Positions 26,999-36,360 of a stretch of 64,000 bases of DNA are shown here, piece after piece (positions within the stretch are counted from its first letter, which is position 1; each line of letters starts with the position of its first letter). Below the pieces are notes generated by a model that saw only the letters and a program-made list of their open reading frames with translations, ran no database searches and was not told the origin of the DNA. A program made the translations under genes and the position numbers. The stretch is from Cellulophaga tyrosinoxydans (GTDB lineage: Bacteria; Bacteroidota; Bacteroidia; Flavobacteriales; Flavobacteriaceae), in contig NZ_FWXO01000001.1 of assembly GCF_900176415.1 (NCBI RefSeq), positions 1,360,053-1,424,052 on the forward strand. The letters run 5' to 3'.

Positions 26999-29989
26999 TT
27001 AAAAATTAACATTTAAACCTAAGGTAAAAGTAGTTGCCGTAAAGTAGTTATATCTTCTTTCGATACCTGGCGCTAATACGTTTGGCGTTAGTCCTCTAGC
27101 TGCACCGTTATCAACAGGGCCAAAATCTTGAAGAGCTGGCTCTGGATCAGTACCTGTGTAACTAGTTAGGGTAAATAAATTTTGACCTGCTAAGGACACT
27201 CTTATATTTTTGATATAATTATTATTAATATCAAAGTTATATCCTACAGAAAGGTTATCTAATCTTAAAAAGTCCGCTTTTTCAACATAGTAAGAACTAA
27301 ATTGTGCGGTTTTTATATCATCGCGGGCTAAATCAGTATTTACAAAATTATAAGATGATTGTGAACCAATACGAGGCTCATAAAAAGCTCGGAATGTATT
27401 TACTAAGCTATGACCAAAAGCACCTCTGAAAAAAGCATTAATATCCCAATTACCTACGGTAATTTGGTTTGTCCAACCTAATTCAAAATCAGGTAAACCT
27501 TTCCCAAGAACTGCAAAATCTGCATCTTCGTTTAAAGCACTACCTTGATCAGTGATTAACGTTCCATCACCATTAACATCTACTAAGATTGGTGAACCAT
27601 TAGCATCTACTTCTCCTGAGAATACAGGCCCCCATATTTGGCCAATTTCTTCACCTTCTCTTATAAGTATGACATTAGTGCCGTTTTGTCCTGGGGCTCC
27701 TAAGTTAGCAGTTGTACGATCACCACCTATATTTTCTTTTAATACTGATTTATAACTAGAGAATATAATACCTGTGTTATAATTTAGTTTTTCGCTTTTT
27801 AAAACATCGTAATTAGCTGATAATTCAATACCTTTTGTATTTAGAGCACCTGCATTTTGAAATTGAGAGCTAAATCCATCGTTTGTTGCAGCATCAATAG
27901 GTATACTTTGAATAAAATCATTAACATCTCTATTGTAAATATCCAAAGTTGCAGACAAACGATCCATGGCAAATTCAAAACCTAAATTAAGTTCTCTTTT
28001 CTCTTCCCATCCTAGTTCTGGATTAGGTTTTCTTGTACCAATTCCAGTTGCAGAGGAACCGAATCCATTAGAGCCATTCACAACGTTGAAGTTTGTTTGT
28101 GATAAACCAACACTACCTGGAGTAGCACCTGTAACTCCGTATCCTAATCTAGCTTTCAATAGATTTACATTAGGTAATTCTAAATATTTATTAGCATCAA
28201 CACCTACAGAAACTGAAGGGAAAAGTCCCCATTTATTATCTTCACCAAATCTACTTGATCCCTCTCTACGAACAGAAGCGTCGAAATATATGGCATTATC
28301 AAAAGTGGCGTTTATTTTTCCGAAAAATGCTATAATTCTATCATCATCATTTCTTCCGCTATTTGCAATTACTCGACCAGCTTCTAATAAATCTTGACCT
28401 ACTTCAATAGCATTACCAAAGTTGAAATCCACACCTGGAGGAAAATCTGCTAATTGCAGATAGTATTCATTAAAATCACTTTCTTGCCAAGAATAACCAC
28501 CTGTTGCACTTAAAGAAAGTTTATCGTTGATTGTTTTACTCCAATTACCATACAATTCGAATGTCTGGTTTCTAGCTTCATTAGTATAAAAGTCTGCTCT
28601 ACCCTTTCTAAAAGGACTTAAAGCATTTCCTCTGAAAAAGCTTGTAGTAGGATAATATTGTCTATTCTGTGTTTTCACATTTTGTTGACCAATATTTAAA
28701 ATAGCAGAAAAATTATCTGTAAAACTGTAATCAAAGTCTAAGCTATAATTTATTGAAGTTGTAGTTCCGAAATTTTGATTTTGATTTGCTATCGAAACTG
28801 GGTTAAAACTATCAAAAAGGCCTAGAGTTTCAAAGTAACCGCCAAATTGAGGAGCATTAAATACAAAAGGTGCATCTGTTCCTAATATTGGAGCGGTTGG
28901 GTTATATAAAACAGCATAACGCAGAGCCTCTTCGAATCCAAAATCAGAATCTCTTTGAGTTAATGCAGAATTAAAATCAATCTTTAACTTATCATTTAGC
29001 ATTCTGCCAGACAGTTTAGTTCTTGCATTAAATTGGTTAAATCCTGAATTCACCAAAACACCTTCAGCATCTCTAAAATTAACTGAGACACGATAATTTG
29101 CGTCTTCCGTGCCCCCCACAGCAGCGACGTTGTGGACTGTAGTTAGTGCAGTTCTTGTAACCTCGTCTCTCCAATTTGTATCTGCGCCAAGATCACTTCC
29201 TCCAGCAGCTATAAATTCTTCTCTATTCATTGTTGCAATTTCATTTGCTTTTGTAGCCATAGAGTACTGTCCATTATAGGAAACCGAAAACGGCTGTCCA
29301 TTTTTGCCAGATTTTGTGGTTACTAATATAACACCACTAGAACCTCTTGTACCATAAATAGCCGCAGCTGAACCATCTTTAAGCACGGTAATATTTTCTA
29401 TGTCACTTGGATCAACATTACTCAAAGACTGCCCCAAGATTCCATCAATAACAACTAGTGGTTCTGTATTCCCACCAATGGTTGAAACCCCTCTTAGTCT
29501 TATTGTAGCACTGGCATTGGGATTACCTCCTTTATTGTAAATACTAAGCCCTGCGACTTTTCCTTGAAGTAATGATTGCGCATCGTTAATAACTCCTTGG
29601 TTAAAATCTTCTACATTTACACTTGTAACAGATGAAGTAATTTCTTTTCGTACTTGTGTACCATAACCAACAACTACGATTTCATCCAATGCCTGAGCAT
29701 CTTCAGCAAGTGTTGCATTGATAGTCGAATTGCCATTAACGGCGATTTCTTGGCTTTTGTAGCCAATGTAGCTAAAAACTAAAGTTGCTCCACTACCTAC
29801 ATTGCTTATAGTGTAGTTACCATCAAAATCGGTTTGAGTACCGTTTGTTGTTCCTTTAACAAGAACACTTGCTCCTGGCAAAGGGCCATTGGCATCAGAA
29901 ACTGTTCCGGACACCTCCTGTGCTTGTGTCATACCAAAACATAAAAATGCCCCAGCAATAAGCAAGCTTTTAAATAGCTTAATCTTCAT
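26999..29989 (-). CDS. SusC/RagA-family TonB-dependent outer-membrane transporter
   Basis: 996 residues: signal peptide (to about residue 23, ending TQA), then a carboxypeptidase-like N-terminal domain (EVSGTVSDANGPLPGASVLVKG). The region DEIVVVGYGTQ and a plug domain with LLQGKVAGLSIYNKGG and GTRGSSGVILVTTKSG follow, and then the 22-stranded barrel ending in an aromatic-rich strand (FTLGLNVNF). It imports oligomers across the outer membrane with TonB energy, paired with SusD 10 bp downstream. It is the first gene of the seven-gene operon and has a LacI-type operator about 93 bp upstream of its start. Confidence 0.95.
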   Translation of the reverse strand: MKIKLFKSLLIAGAFLCFGMTQAQEVSGTVSDANGPLPGASVLVKGTTNGTQTDFDGNYTISNVGSGATLVFSYIGYKSQEIAVNGNSTINATLAEDAQALDEIVVVGYGTQVRKEITSSVTSVNVEDFNQGVINDAQSLLQGKVAGLSIYNKGGNPNASATIRLRGVSTIGGNTEPLVVIDGILGQSLSNVDPSDIENITVLKDGSAAAIYGTRGSSGVILVTTKSGKNGQPFSVSYNGQYSMATKANEIATMNREEFIAAGGSDLGADTNWRDEVTRTALTTVHNVAAVGGTEDANYRVSVNFRDAEGVLVNSGFNQFNARTKLSGRMLNDKLKIDFNSALTQRDSDFGFEEALRYAVLYNPTAPILGTDAPFVFNAPQFGGYFETLGLFDSFNPVSIANQNQNFGTTTSINYSLDFDYSFTDNFSAILNIGQQNVKTQNRQYYPTTSFFRGNALSPFRKGRADFYTNEARNQTFELYGNWSKTINDKLSLSATGGYSWQESDFNEYYLQLADFPPGVDFNFGNAIEVGQDLLEAGRVIANSGRNDDDRIIAFFGKINATFDNAIYFDASVRREGSSRFGEDNKWGLFPSVSVGVDANKYLELPNVNLLKARLGYGVTGATPGSVGLSQTNFNVVNGSNGFGSSATGIGTRKPNPELGWEEKRELNLGFEFAMDRLSATLDIYNRDVNDFIQSIPIDAATNDGFSSQFQNAGALNTKGIELSANYDVLKSEKLNYNTGIIFSSYKSVLKENIGGDRTTANLGAPGQNGTNVILIREGEEIGQIWGPVFSGEVDANGSPILVDVNGDGTLITDQGSALNEDADFAVLGKGLPDFELGWTNQITVGNWDINAFFRGAFGHSLVNTFRAFYEPRIGSQSSYNFVNTDLARDDIKTAQFSSYYVEKADFLRLDNLSVGYNFDINNNYIKNIRVSLAGQNLFTLTSYTGTDPEPALQDFGPVDNGAARGLTPNVLAPGIERRYNYFTATTFTLGLNVNF

Positions 29990-30329
29990 AAATAATTAAT
30001 TTAAGTTGAGTTAATTTAAATTCAAAAGTTAAAAATATGCAAAAAAGTTGTTAAATTTTTATTTCGTCACCAATCCATATTCACGAAAACGGTTTCGTGT
30101 TGATAACTTTATCTGATTGACATAATATTAATTTAAATATAGTTTGAATGTGTAATTCTCAATATTTATAGATAAAAGTATGAATCTGTAATTTTTAAAC
30201 AAAGATACATATTTAATTTATTATAGAAATTCTTAGAGTTTATTCTGCAATTGTTAAAATATTAGGTTTTATTATATAGTCATTATTTATATAGTATTTT
30301 AACATTTTAAAAATTAGGATAACGGAAAA
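29990..30329. other. 340-bp divergent intergenic region susC / lacI
   Basis: This AT-rich region between the divergent SusC operon and the LacI-family gene should hold both promoters. The only clear element is the LacI-type operator (separate entry). I could not place a convincing Bacteroidota -33/-7 promoter (TTG and TAnnTTTG) by eye. No small ORF or RNA gene is evident. Confidence 0.6.
30082..30099. promoter_or_regulatory. LacI-family operator upstream of susC
   Basis: CACGAAAACGGTTTCGTG is an 18-bp palindrome with a central CG and a single mismatched pair, the hallmark of LacI/GalR-family operators. It lies about 93 bp upstream of the susC start and about 230 bp upstream of the LacI-family gene, so it most likely controls the susC operon, perhaps both directions. 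Confidence 0.78.
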
Positions 30330-31361
30330 TTGAACATTTTGAAACAAAAAATAACATTAAAGCACATTGCTCGCGAATTAGAAGTTTCCATTTCAACAGT
30401 GTCAAAAGCATTAAAAAATAGTGAAGAAATTAGTAGGGATACTAAAGAAAAAATCCAAGCATTTGCGAAATTATATAACTACAAACCCAATAATATAGCG
30501 ATTAGTCTTAAGAATAAGCGTACAAAAAACATTGGAGTTATTATTCCTGATATCGTCCATCATTTTTTCACAACAGTGTTTAGGGGTATTGAAAAATTTG
30601 CTAATACCAAAGGCTATAATGTAATTGTTTGTGTTTCTGACGAATCTTTTGATAAGGAAGTTATAAATATGGAGATTCTTGCTAATGGTAGTGTAGATGG
30701 GTTTATAATGTCTCTATCTTCCGAAACTCAACTTAAAAACGACTATAATCATTTAAAGGAGTTAATAGAGCAAGGGATTCCATTGGTTTTGTTTGATAGG
30801 GTTACAGATGCTGTAGAATGCGATAAAGTCTTGATTAATGATAAAGATGGTGCCTATAGAGCAGTAAAGAAACTTTTAGAAAATGGTAGAAAAAAAATAG
30901 CTCTCGTTGCCACAGAAGATTATCTAAGTGTTAGTAAAAATAGATCAGATGGCTATTTTCAAGCTTTAAAAGAACAGAATATTAAAATAGATAAAAATTT
31001 AATTTTACGTCTACCATCAATGAATAGTGTTGAGGGTAATGAAATGGAAGAATTTTTTAAAAATGAAAAGATAGATGCTGTATTGTGTGTGAACGAAATA
31101 TATGCCATTCACGGTATGCGAATTGCTCAAAGACTTGGGTATAAAATTCCTGAAGATATTGAGTTTATTGGATTTACAGATGGAATCTTATCCAAATTCT
31201 CTAACCCTACACTAACATCTGTTGCACAACATGGTGAAAAAATGGGTGAAATTGCCGCAGAAATGCTTATTGAAAAAATAGAAATAGAAAATGATGTAGA
31301 AACTTACCGTACTGAAGTTTTGGAACCAACTATTATGGAGAGAGAATCTACTATTAATTAA
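30330..31361 (+). CDS. LacI-family transcriptional regulator
   Basis: About 343 residues. The N-terminal helix-turn-helix and hinge read ITLKHIARELEVSISTVSKALKNSEEIS...YNYKPNNIAISLKNKRTKNIG. A periplasmic-binding-protein-like effector domain follows (IGVIIPDIVHHFFTTVFRGIE, VDGFIMSLSS, FDRVTDAVECDKVLINDKDGAYRAV). No ATG is available at the N-terminus: the start is TTG at 30330 or, equally plausible, the TTG at 30339, which gives MKQKITLKHIA as in relatives. It is the first gene before beta-phosphoglucomutase and GH65, and divergent from susC. It probably represses one or both units until a sugar effector binds. Confidence 0.93.
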   Translation: MNILKQKITLKHIARELEVSISTVSKALKNSEEISRDTKEKIQAFAKLYNYKPNNIAISLKNKRTKNIGVIIPDIVHHFFTTVFRGIEKFANTKGYNVIVCVSDESFDKEVINMEILANGSVDGFIMSLSSETQLKNDYNHLKELIEQGIPLVLFDRVTDAVECDKVLINDKDGAYRAVKKLLENGRKKIALVATEDYLSVSKNRSDGYFQALKEQNIKIDKNLILRLPSMNSVEGNEMEEFFKNEKIDAVLCVNEIYAIHGMRIAQRLGYKIPEDIEFIGFTDGILSKFSNPTLTSVAQHGEKMGEIAAEMLIEKIEIENDVETYRTEVLEPTIMERESTIN

Positions 31362-31401
31362 TTTTTAAGTCTTCTTAAAAAAATTACATGAATAAATAAG
31401 A

Positions 31402-32067
31402 ATGAGTACTATAGGATTTATATTTGATTTAGATGGTGTTATTGTGGATACAGCAAAATACCATTATCTAGCATGGAAAAACTTAGCCAATGAATTAGGA
31501 TTTGAGTTTACCCATGAACAAAACGAATTATTTAAAGGGGTAAGCAGAAAACGGTGCTTAGAAATTTTACTCGAAATAGGAGGAATAAAAGCCACTAAAG
31601 AGCAATTCGACACCTGGATGATCGAAAAAAACGTAGATTATTTGCAGTATATAGATAAAATGGATGCTTCGGAAATACTACCAGATGTTCCAAAAGTATT
31701 AGACTTTTTAAAAGCTAAGAATATTCCAATAGCCTTGGGTTCCGCAAGCAAAAATGCGAAACCTATTTTAGAAAAAGTAAATTTACTTTCTTATTTTGAT
31801 GCCATAGTGGACGGGAATAATGTTGCCAAAGCAAAACCAGATCCAGAGGTATTTTTAATTGCAGCTGATAAACTTGGAGTTTCGCCAAGTAGATGTGTGG
31901 TTTTTGAAGATGCTGTTGCTGGCATTCAAGCTGCAAATACTGCAAATATGGTGAGTATAGGTATTGGAGATTCAAATGTTTTGAGTGAGGCAAAATATAA
32001 TTTCAATAATTTTACCGAAATAGATAGTTCTTTTTTGAATAAATTAGTCGCGAACTTAGCCGAATAA
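31402..32067 (+). CDS. pgmB: beta-phosphoglucomutase
   Basis: A 221-residue HAD-superfamily enzyme converting beta-glucose 1-phosphate to glucose 6-phosphate. It has the nucleophile motif FDLDGVIVDTAKYHYLAWK, with the cap-domain His/Trp signature of PgmB. Further motifs are the cap FKGVSRKRCLEILL, motif II LGSASKNAK, the Lys of motif III in NVAKAKPDPEVFL, and motif IV FEDAVAGIQAA. It sits 41 bp after the LacI gene and before the GH65 phosphorylase, whose product is its substrate. Confidence 0.95.
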   Translation: MSTIGFIFDLDGVIVDTAKYHYLAWKNLANELGFEFTHEQNELFKGVSRKRCLEILLEIGGIKATKEQFDTWMIEKNVDYLQYIDKMDASEILPDVPKVLDFLKAKNIPIALGSASKNAKPILEKVNLLSYFDAIVDGNNVAKAKPDPEVFLIAADKLGVSPSRCVVFEDAVAGIQAANTANMVSIGIGDSNVLSEAKYNFNNFTEIDSSFLNKLVANLAE

Positions 32068-32159
32068 TATTTGTTATAGAGCCTATAAAAATTACTACTT
32101 CATTTCTTAGCTTTGTTTATTAAATAACTACCGAATAACATTAAATTTAAAAGATTACA

Positions 32160-34472
32160 ATGAATCAGGATTATATAACACCAAATAGTTGGTCTATTAT
32201 TGAAGAAGGTTTTGATAAGGAAAAAGTAAAATCTTCCGAAAGTTTATTTAGTATCGGCAATGGCGCCATGGGACAGCGTGCTAATTATGAAGAAACATAT
32301 TCAGGCCCAACTTTTCAAGGTAGTTATATCGGAGGCGTATATTATCCGGATAAAACAAGAGTTGGATGGTGGAAAAATGGCTATCCGGAATATTTTGCGA
32401 AAGTTCTAAATGCACCTAATTGGATTGGCATTAATGTTACAATAAATAATGAGGTTCTTGATTTAAATACGTGTAAATCCATTTCAAATTATAAAAGAGA
32501 ATTGAACATGAAAGAAGGTTGGTATCAGCGTTCTTTTGTGGCCATTTTAGCTAATGATACTAAGGTTGAAGTTATTGCCACTCGTTTTTTAAGTTTAGAT
32601 TTAAATGAAGTAGGGGCAATTAAATATCAAATAAAACCATTAGATACTGATGCTGTTATTGTTTTTGAACCTTATTTGGATAGTGCTATAACTAATGAAG
32701 ATAGTAATTGGGATGACAAATTTTGGAATACAACAGCTATAACTTCAGAAGAAACCCAGGCTTTTATTGAGGCCCACACCATGAAAACAAATTTTGCGAC
32801 CTGCACTTTTATGCAATCGCAATTGGCCTTAAATGGTGAATTTGTTAGTCAAAAACCAAAGGAATCCTCTTCAGAGTTTTTGATAAAACATACCTATATC
32901 CAAAAAGTTAAAAAAAATGATGTTGTAACTCTTTATAAATTTGGTGGTTATACAGTTGACAGAAATCATAAAGCTTCACAATTAATTGCAGCAGCCAAAG
33001 GTGTTTTGAAAAAAGCAACCGATTTAGGTTTTGATGCTTTACTAGAGAAGCAGAAGTTGGCTTGGGCTAAAATCTGGGAAATGAGCGATATCACTATCGA
33101 AGGAGATACAAAAGCGCAACAAGGTATTCGATTTAATATTTTTCAATTAAATCAAACCTATTCAGGTACAGATTCTCGTTTAAATATTGGACCTAAAGGA
33201 TTTACTGGCGAAAAATATGGAGGAAGTACGTATTGGGATACAGAAGCCTATTGCATTCCATTTTATATGGCTACAAAAGATCAGAAAGTTGCCAGAAATT
33301 TATTGGAATACAGATACCATCATTTAGAAAAGGCCATAGAAAATGCTAAGAAATTAGGTTTTTCAAATGGAGCAGCACTCTATCCGATGGTGACCATGAA
33401 TGGCGAGGAATGCCATAATGAATGGGAAATTACCTTTGAAGAAATTCATAGAAATGGAGCAATTGCATTTGCCATTTTTAATTATTATAGATTCACAGGA
33501 GACTACACTTACATTCCAGAAATGGGTCTCGAGGTTTTAATCGGTATTGCACGTTTTTGGCATCAAAGAGCAACTTTTTCTACCCAAAAGGATAAGTATG
33601 TTATTCTTGGTGTTACTGGACCTAATGAATACGAGAACAACGTAAATAACAACTGGTATACCAACTATTTGGCAAAATGGTGTATTAACTATGCAGTGGA
33701 GCAATTAAAGAAAGTTAAAGATGGCTACCCAGAAGATTATCATAGAATTATTGGCGTAACGAAGCTTACAGATAATGAAACAGAAAAATGGAAAAAAGTT
33801 GCTGATAACATGTATTTTCCATATTCAGCTACCCATGATATATTTTTACAACAAGATGGTTTCTTAGATAAAGAATTAATTACGGTTGCAGATTTACCTA
33901 AATCGCAACGCCCAATAAATCAAAAATGGAGTTGGGATCGCATTTTACGTTCTCCTTACATAAAACAAGCGGATACTTTACAAGGATTTTATCTTTTTGA
34001 AGATCATTTTAGCATCGAAGCATTAGAAAAGCACTTTGATTTTTACGAACCTTTTACAGTTCACGAATCTTCGTTGTCGCCATGTGTACATAGTATTCAA
34101 GCGGCTAAATTAAATAGAATGGAGCAGGCCTATACTTTCTATTTACGAACTTCGCGTTTAGATCTAGATGATTATAATAAAGAAGTAGAAGAAGGTTTGC
34201 ACATTACTTCTATGGCTGGAACTTGGATGAGTATTGTTGAAGGTTTTGGTGGTATGCGAGTGGTAGAAGATAAATTATCATTTATGCCCAGAATACCTAA
34301 GCAATGGAAGGCTTATTCTTTTAAAATTAATTTTAGAAAACGAATTTTAAAGGTAACCGTATCGCAGCAAGAAACTAAATTTCAATTAGAAGGTACGGAA
34401 GATACATCGATTCGAGTGAATGGAAAAAGAATAGTGATTTCTCCAGAAAAGGAAGTTGTAGTTGCCAATTAA
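32160..34472 (+). CDS. mapA: GH65 glycoside phosphorylase, probably maltose phosphorylase
   Basis: A 770-residue cytoplasmic enzyme with the GH65 layout: N-terminal beta-sandwich (about 1-270), (alpha/alpha)6 barrel with the general acid in VTGPNEYENNVNNNWYTNYLAKW, and a small C-terminal beta domain. YGGSTYWDTEAYCIPFYM and the phosphate-loop region HESSLSPCVHSIQAAKL are typical. Maltose phosphorylases split maltose with phosphate into glucose and beta-glucose 1-phosphate, which PgmB uses next. GH65 also contains trehalose, kojibiose and nigerose phosphorylases; the GH13 neighbour favours maltose. No signal peptide is seen, so maltose must be brought into the cytoplasm. Confidence 0.9.
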   Translation: MNQDYITPNSWSIIEEGFDKEKVKSSESLFSIGNGAMGQRANYEETYSGPTFQGSYIGGVYYPDKTRVGWWKNGYPEYFAKVLNAPNWIGINVTINNEVLDLNTCKSISNYKRELNMKEGWYQRSFVAILANDTKVEVIATRFLSLDLNEVGAIKYQIKPLDTDAVIVFEPYLDSAITNEDSNWDDKFWNTTAITSEETQAFIEAHTMKTNFATCTFMQSQLALNGEFVSQKPKESSSEFLIKHTYIQKVKKNDVVTLYKFGGYTVDRNHKASQLIAAAKGVLKKATDLGFDALLEKQKLAWAKIWEMSDITIEGDTKAQQGIRFNIFQLNQTYSGTDSRLNIGPKGFTGEKYGGSTYWDTEAYCIPFYMATKDQKVARNLLEYRYHHLEKAIENAKKLGFSNGAALYPMVTMNGEECHNEWEITFEEIHRNGAIAFAIFNYYRFTGDYTYIPEMGLEVLIGIARFWHQRATFSTQKDKYVILGVTGPNEYENNVNNNWYTNYLAKWCINYAVEQLKKVKDGYPEDYHRIIGVTKLTDNETEKWKKVADNMYFPYSATHDIFLQQDGFLDKELITVADLPKSQRPINQKWSWDRILRSPYIKQADTLQGFYLFEDHFSIEALEKHFDFYEPFTVHESSLSPCVHSIQAAKLNRMEQAYTFYLRTSRLDLDDYNKEVEEGLHITSMAGTWMSIVEGFGGMRVVEDKLSFMPRIPKQWKAYSFKINFRKRILKVTVSQQETKFQLEGTEDTSIRVNGKRIVISPEKEVVVAN

Positions 34473-34486
34473 TAAATCAATTTAAA

Positions 34487-36358
34487 ATGAAAAAGTGTTT
34501 TATACTAGTGTTAATTTTTATTGGATTAGCATGTAAAGACACTAAAAAACAAGATACCAATGTCATGAATACAAATTCAGTCAAAAAAAAGGAAGTTGTA
34601 TATCAGGTCTTTACACGTCTTTTTGGCAATACCAATACTACTAATAAACCATGGGGGACTATTGAAGAAAATGGAGTGGGCAAATTTTCCGATTTTACGG
34701 AAAAAGCATTGCAAGAAATAAAAAATTTGGGGGTAACACATATTTGGTATACCGGAGTGCCACATCATGATGTTATTCGCGATTATACAAAATTCGGAAT
34801 TTCAAATGATGATCCAGATATTGTAAAAGGGAGAGCAGGATCGCCTTATGCTGTTAAAGATTATTACAATGTAAACCCAGATTTAGCTGATAATCCAGAG
34901 AAAAGATTAGAAGAATTTAAGGCTTTATTAGAAAGATCGCATCGTGCAGGACTAAAGGTGATTATTGATATTGTCCCAAATCATGTAGCGCGTAATTATG
35001 AAGGCAAAAGCACTCCTAAAGGGTTGGAGCCATTCGGAGTAACCGATGATACAAGCGTTGAATACAGCAGAGATAATAATTTTTATTACGTTCCAAATGT
35101 AGAATTTAAGGTTCCAGTTTGGCGTGACGGTTACCAACCTTTAGGCGGCGAACAAACAAATTTGGCAGATGGAAAATACACTGAAATTCCAGCAAGATGG
35201 ACAGGTAATGGATCTCGTTTAGCACAGCCCGATTTTAATGATTGGTACGAAACTGTAAAAATTAATTATGGCGTACGGCCAGATGGTTCCTATGATTTTG
35301 ATCGTCTTCCGGACGAATTTAACAACAAAGATTATAAGGAACACTATGCATTTTGGTCTAAAAAAAATGTACCAAATTCTTGGATAAAATTTAAAGACAT
35401 TGCGCTCTATTGGTTAGCAATGGGGGTCGATGGTTTCCGGTTTGATATGGCTGAAATGGTGCCTGTAGAATTTTGGAGCTACCTTAATTCGAATATTAAA
35501 ATGAAGAATGCTGATGCTTTTTTATTAGCTGAAGTGTATAATCCGGCTTTGTACAGAGATTATATTCGAAAAGGGAAAATGGATTATTTGTATGATAAGG
35601 TTGAACTTTATGATAGTCTAAAACCTATAATGGCGGGTCATGGATGGACAGACCATATACAAACAGTGCAAAGCGGAATGACAGATATTGAGCATAATAT
35701 GCTTCATTTTTTAGAAAACCATGATGAACAGCGTATTGCAAGTCCTGAATTCGCTGGAGATCCTAAAAAAGCAATGCCCGCAATGGTTGTTTCTGCAACT
35801 ATTAGCACATCTCCAACCATGATTTATTTTGGCCAAGAAGTTGGTGAACCTGGAGCTGAAAAGGCAGGCTTTGGAAGTCCGAGTAGAACATCAATATTCG
35901 ATTATATTGGCGTACCCACGCTACAACGTTGGGTAAACAACAAAAAATTTGATGGCGGACAATCTACCGAAGATGAAAAAAACCTTCGTGATTTTTATAA
36001 ACGATTATTGAATTTTACCATTACTAGTGATGCTTTAATGGGTGAGTATCAAGAAATTCATTACTATAACAAAGAACATACCCAAGGTTATGACCATCGA
36101 GTGTTTACCTATTGCAGATGGTCTGAAAATGAAAGACTAATTGTATTAAGTAATTTTGATGCTAATAAAGAATATCAATTTTCTGTAAAAGTACCTCAAG
36201 AGATAATTCAAAAATGGGGCTTAGCAATAGGAGAGTACCCAATGAAAGATCAATTATATGGAGTTGAAAAGCCTACATTAGTAATTGGTGATGATGGTGT
36301 TGGAACTTTTTCAATTCAAGTAAAACCGCTAGAATCATTTATATTTAAAGTAAAATAA
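34487..36358 (+). CDS. GH13 alpha-amylase-type lipoprotein
   Basis: A 623-residue exported enzyme with a lipoprotein signal (MKKCFILVLIFIGLAC, Cys16). All four GH13 conserved regions are present: I DIVPNHV; II GFRFDMAEM, with the nucleophile Asp; III LLAEVYNP, with the acid/base Glu; and IV LENHDEQR, with the transition-state Asp. A C-terminal beta domain follows. It starts 14 bp after the GH65 gene, so malto-oligosaccharides it releases in the periplasm or on the surface would feed the phosphorolytic pathway. Exact specificity within GH13 is not determinable by eye. Confidence 0.92.
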   Translation: MKKCFILVLIFIGLACKDTKKQDTNVMNTNSVKKKEVVYQVFTRLFGNTNTTNKPWGTIEENGVGKFSDFTEKALQEIKNLGVTHIWYTGVPHHDVIRDYTKFGISNDDPDIVKGRAGSPYAVKDYYNVNPDLADNPEKRLEEFKALLERSHRAGLKVIIDIVPNHVARNYEGKSTPKGLEPFGVTDDTSVEYSRDNNFYYVPNVEFKVPVWRDGYQPLGGEQTNLADGKYTEIPARWTGNGSRLAQPDFNDWYETVKINYGVRPDGSYDFDRLPDEFNNKDYKEHYAFWSKKNVPNSWIKFKDIALYWLAMGVDGFRFDMAEMVPVEFWSYLNSNIKMKNADAFLLAEVYNPALYRDYIRKGKMDYLYDKVELYDSLKPIMAGHGWTDHIQTVQSGMTDIEHNMLHFLENHDEQRIASPEFAGDPKKAMPAMVVSATISTSPTMIYFGQEVGEPGAEKAGFGSPSRTSIFDYIGVPTLQRWVNNKKFDGGQSTEDEKNLRDFYKRLLNFTITSDALMGEYQEIHYYNKEHTQGYDHRVFTYCRWSENERLIVLSNFDANKEYQFSVKVPQEIIQKWGLAIGEYPMKDQLYGVEKPTLVIGDDGVGTFSIQVKPLESFIFKVK

Positions 36359-36360
36359 AA

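Noticed and set aside
13533-30099. Classical polysaccharide utilisation locus for a defined algal glycan
   Set aside because: Apart from the divergent GH65/GH13 genes there are no glycoside hydrolases, lyases or sulfatases, so no specific glycan can be assigned.
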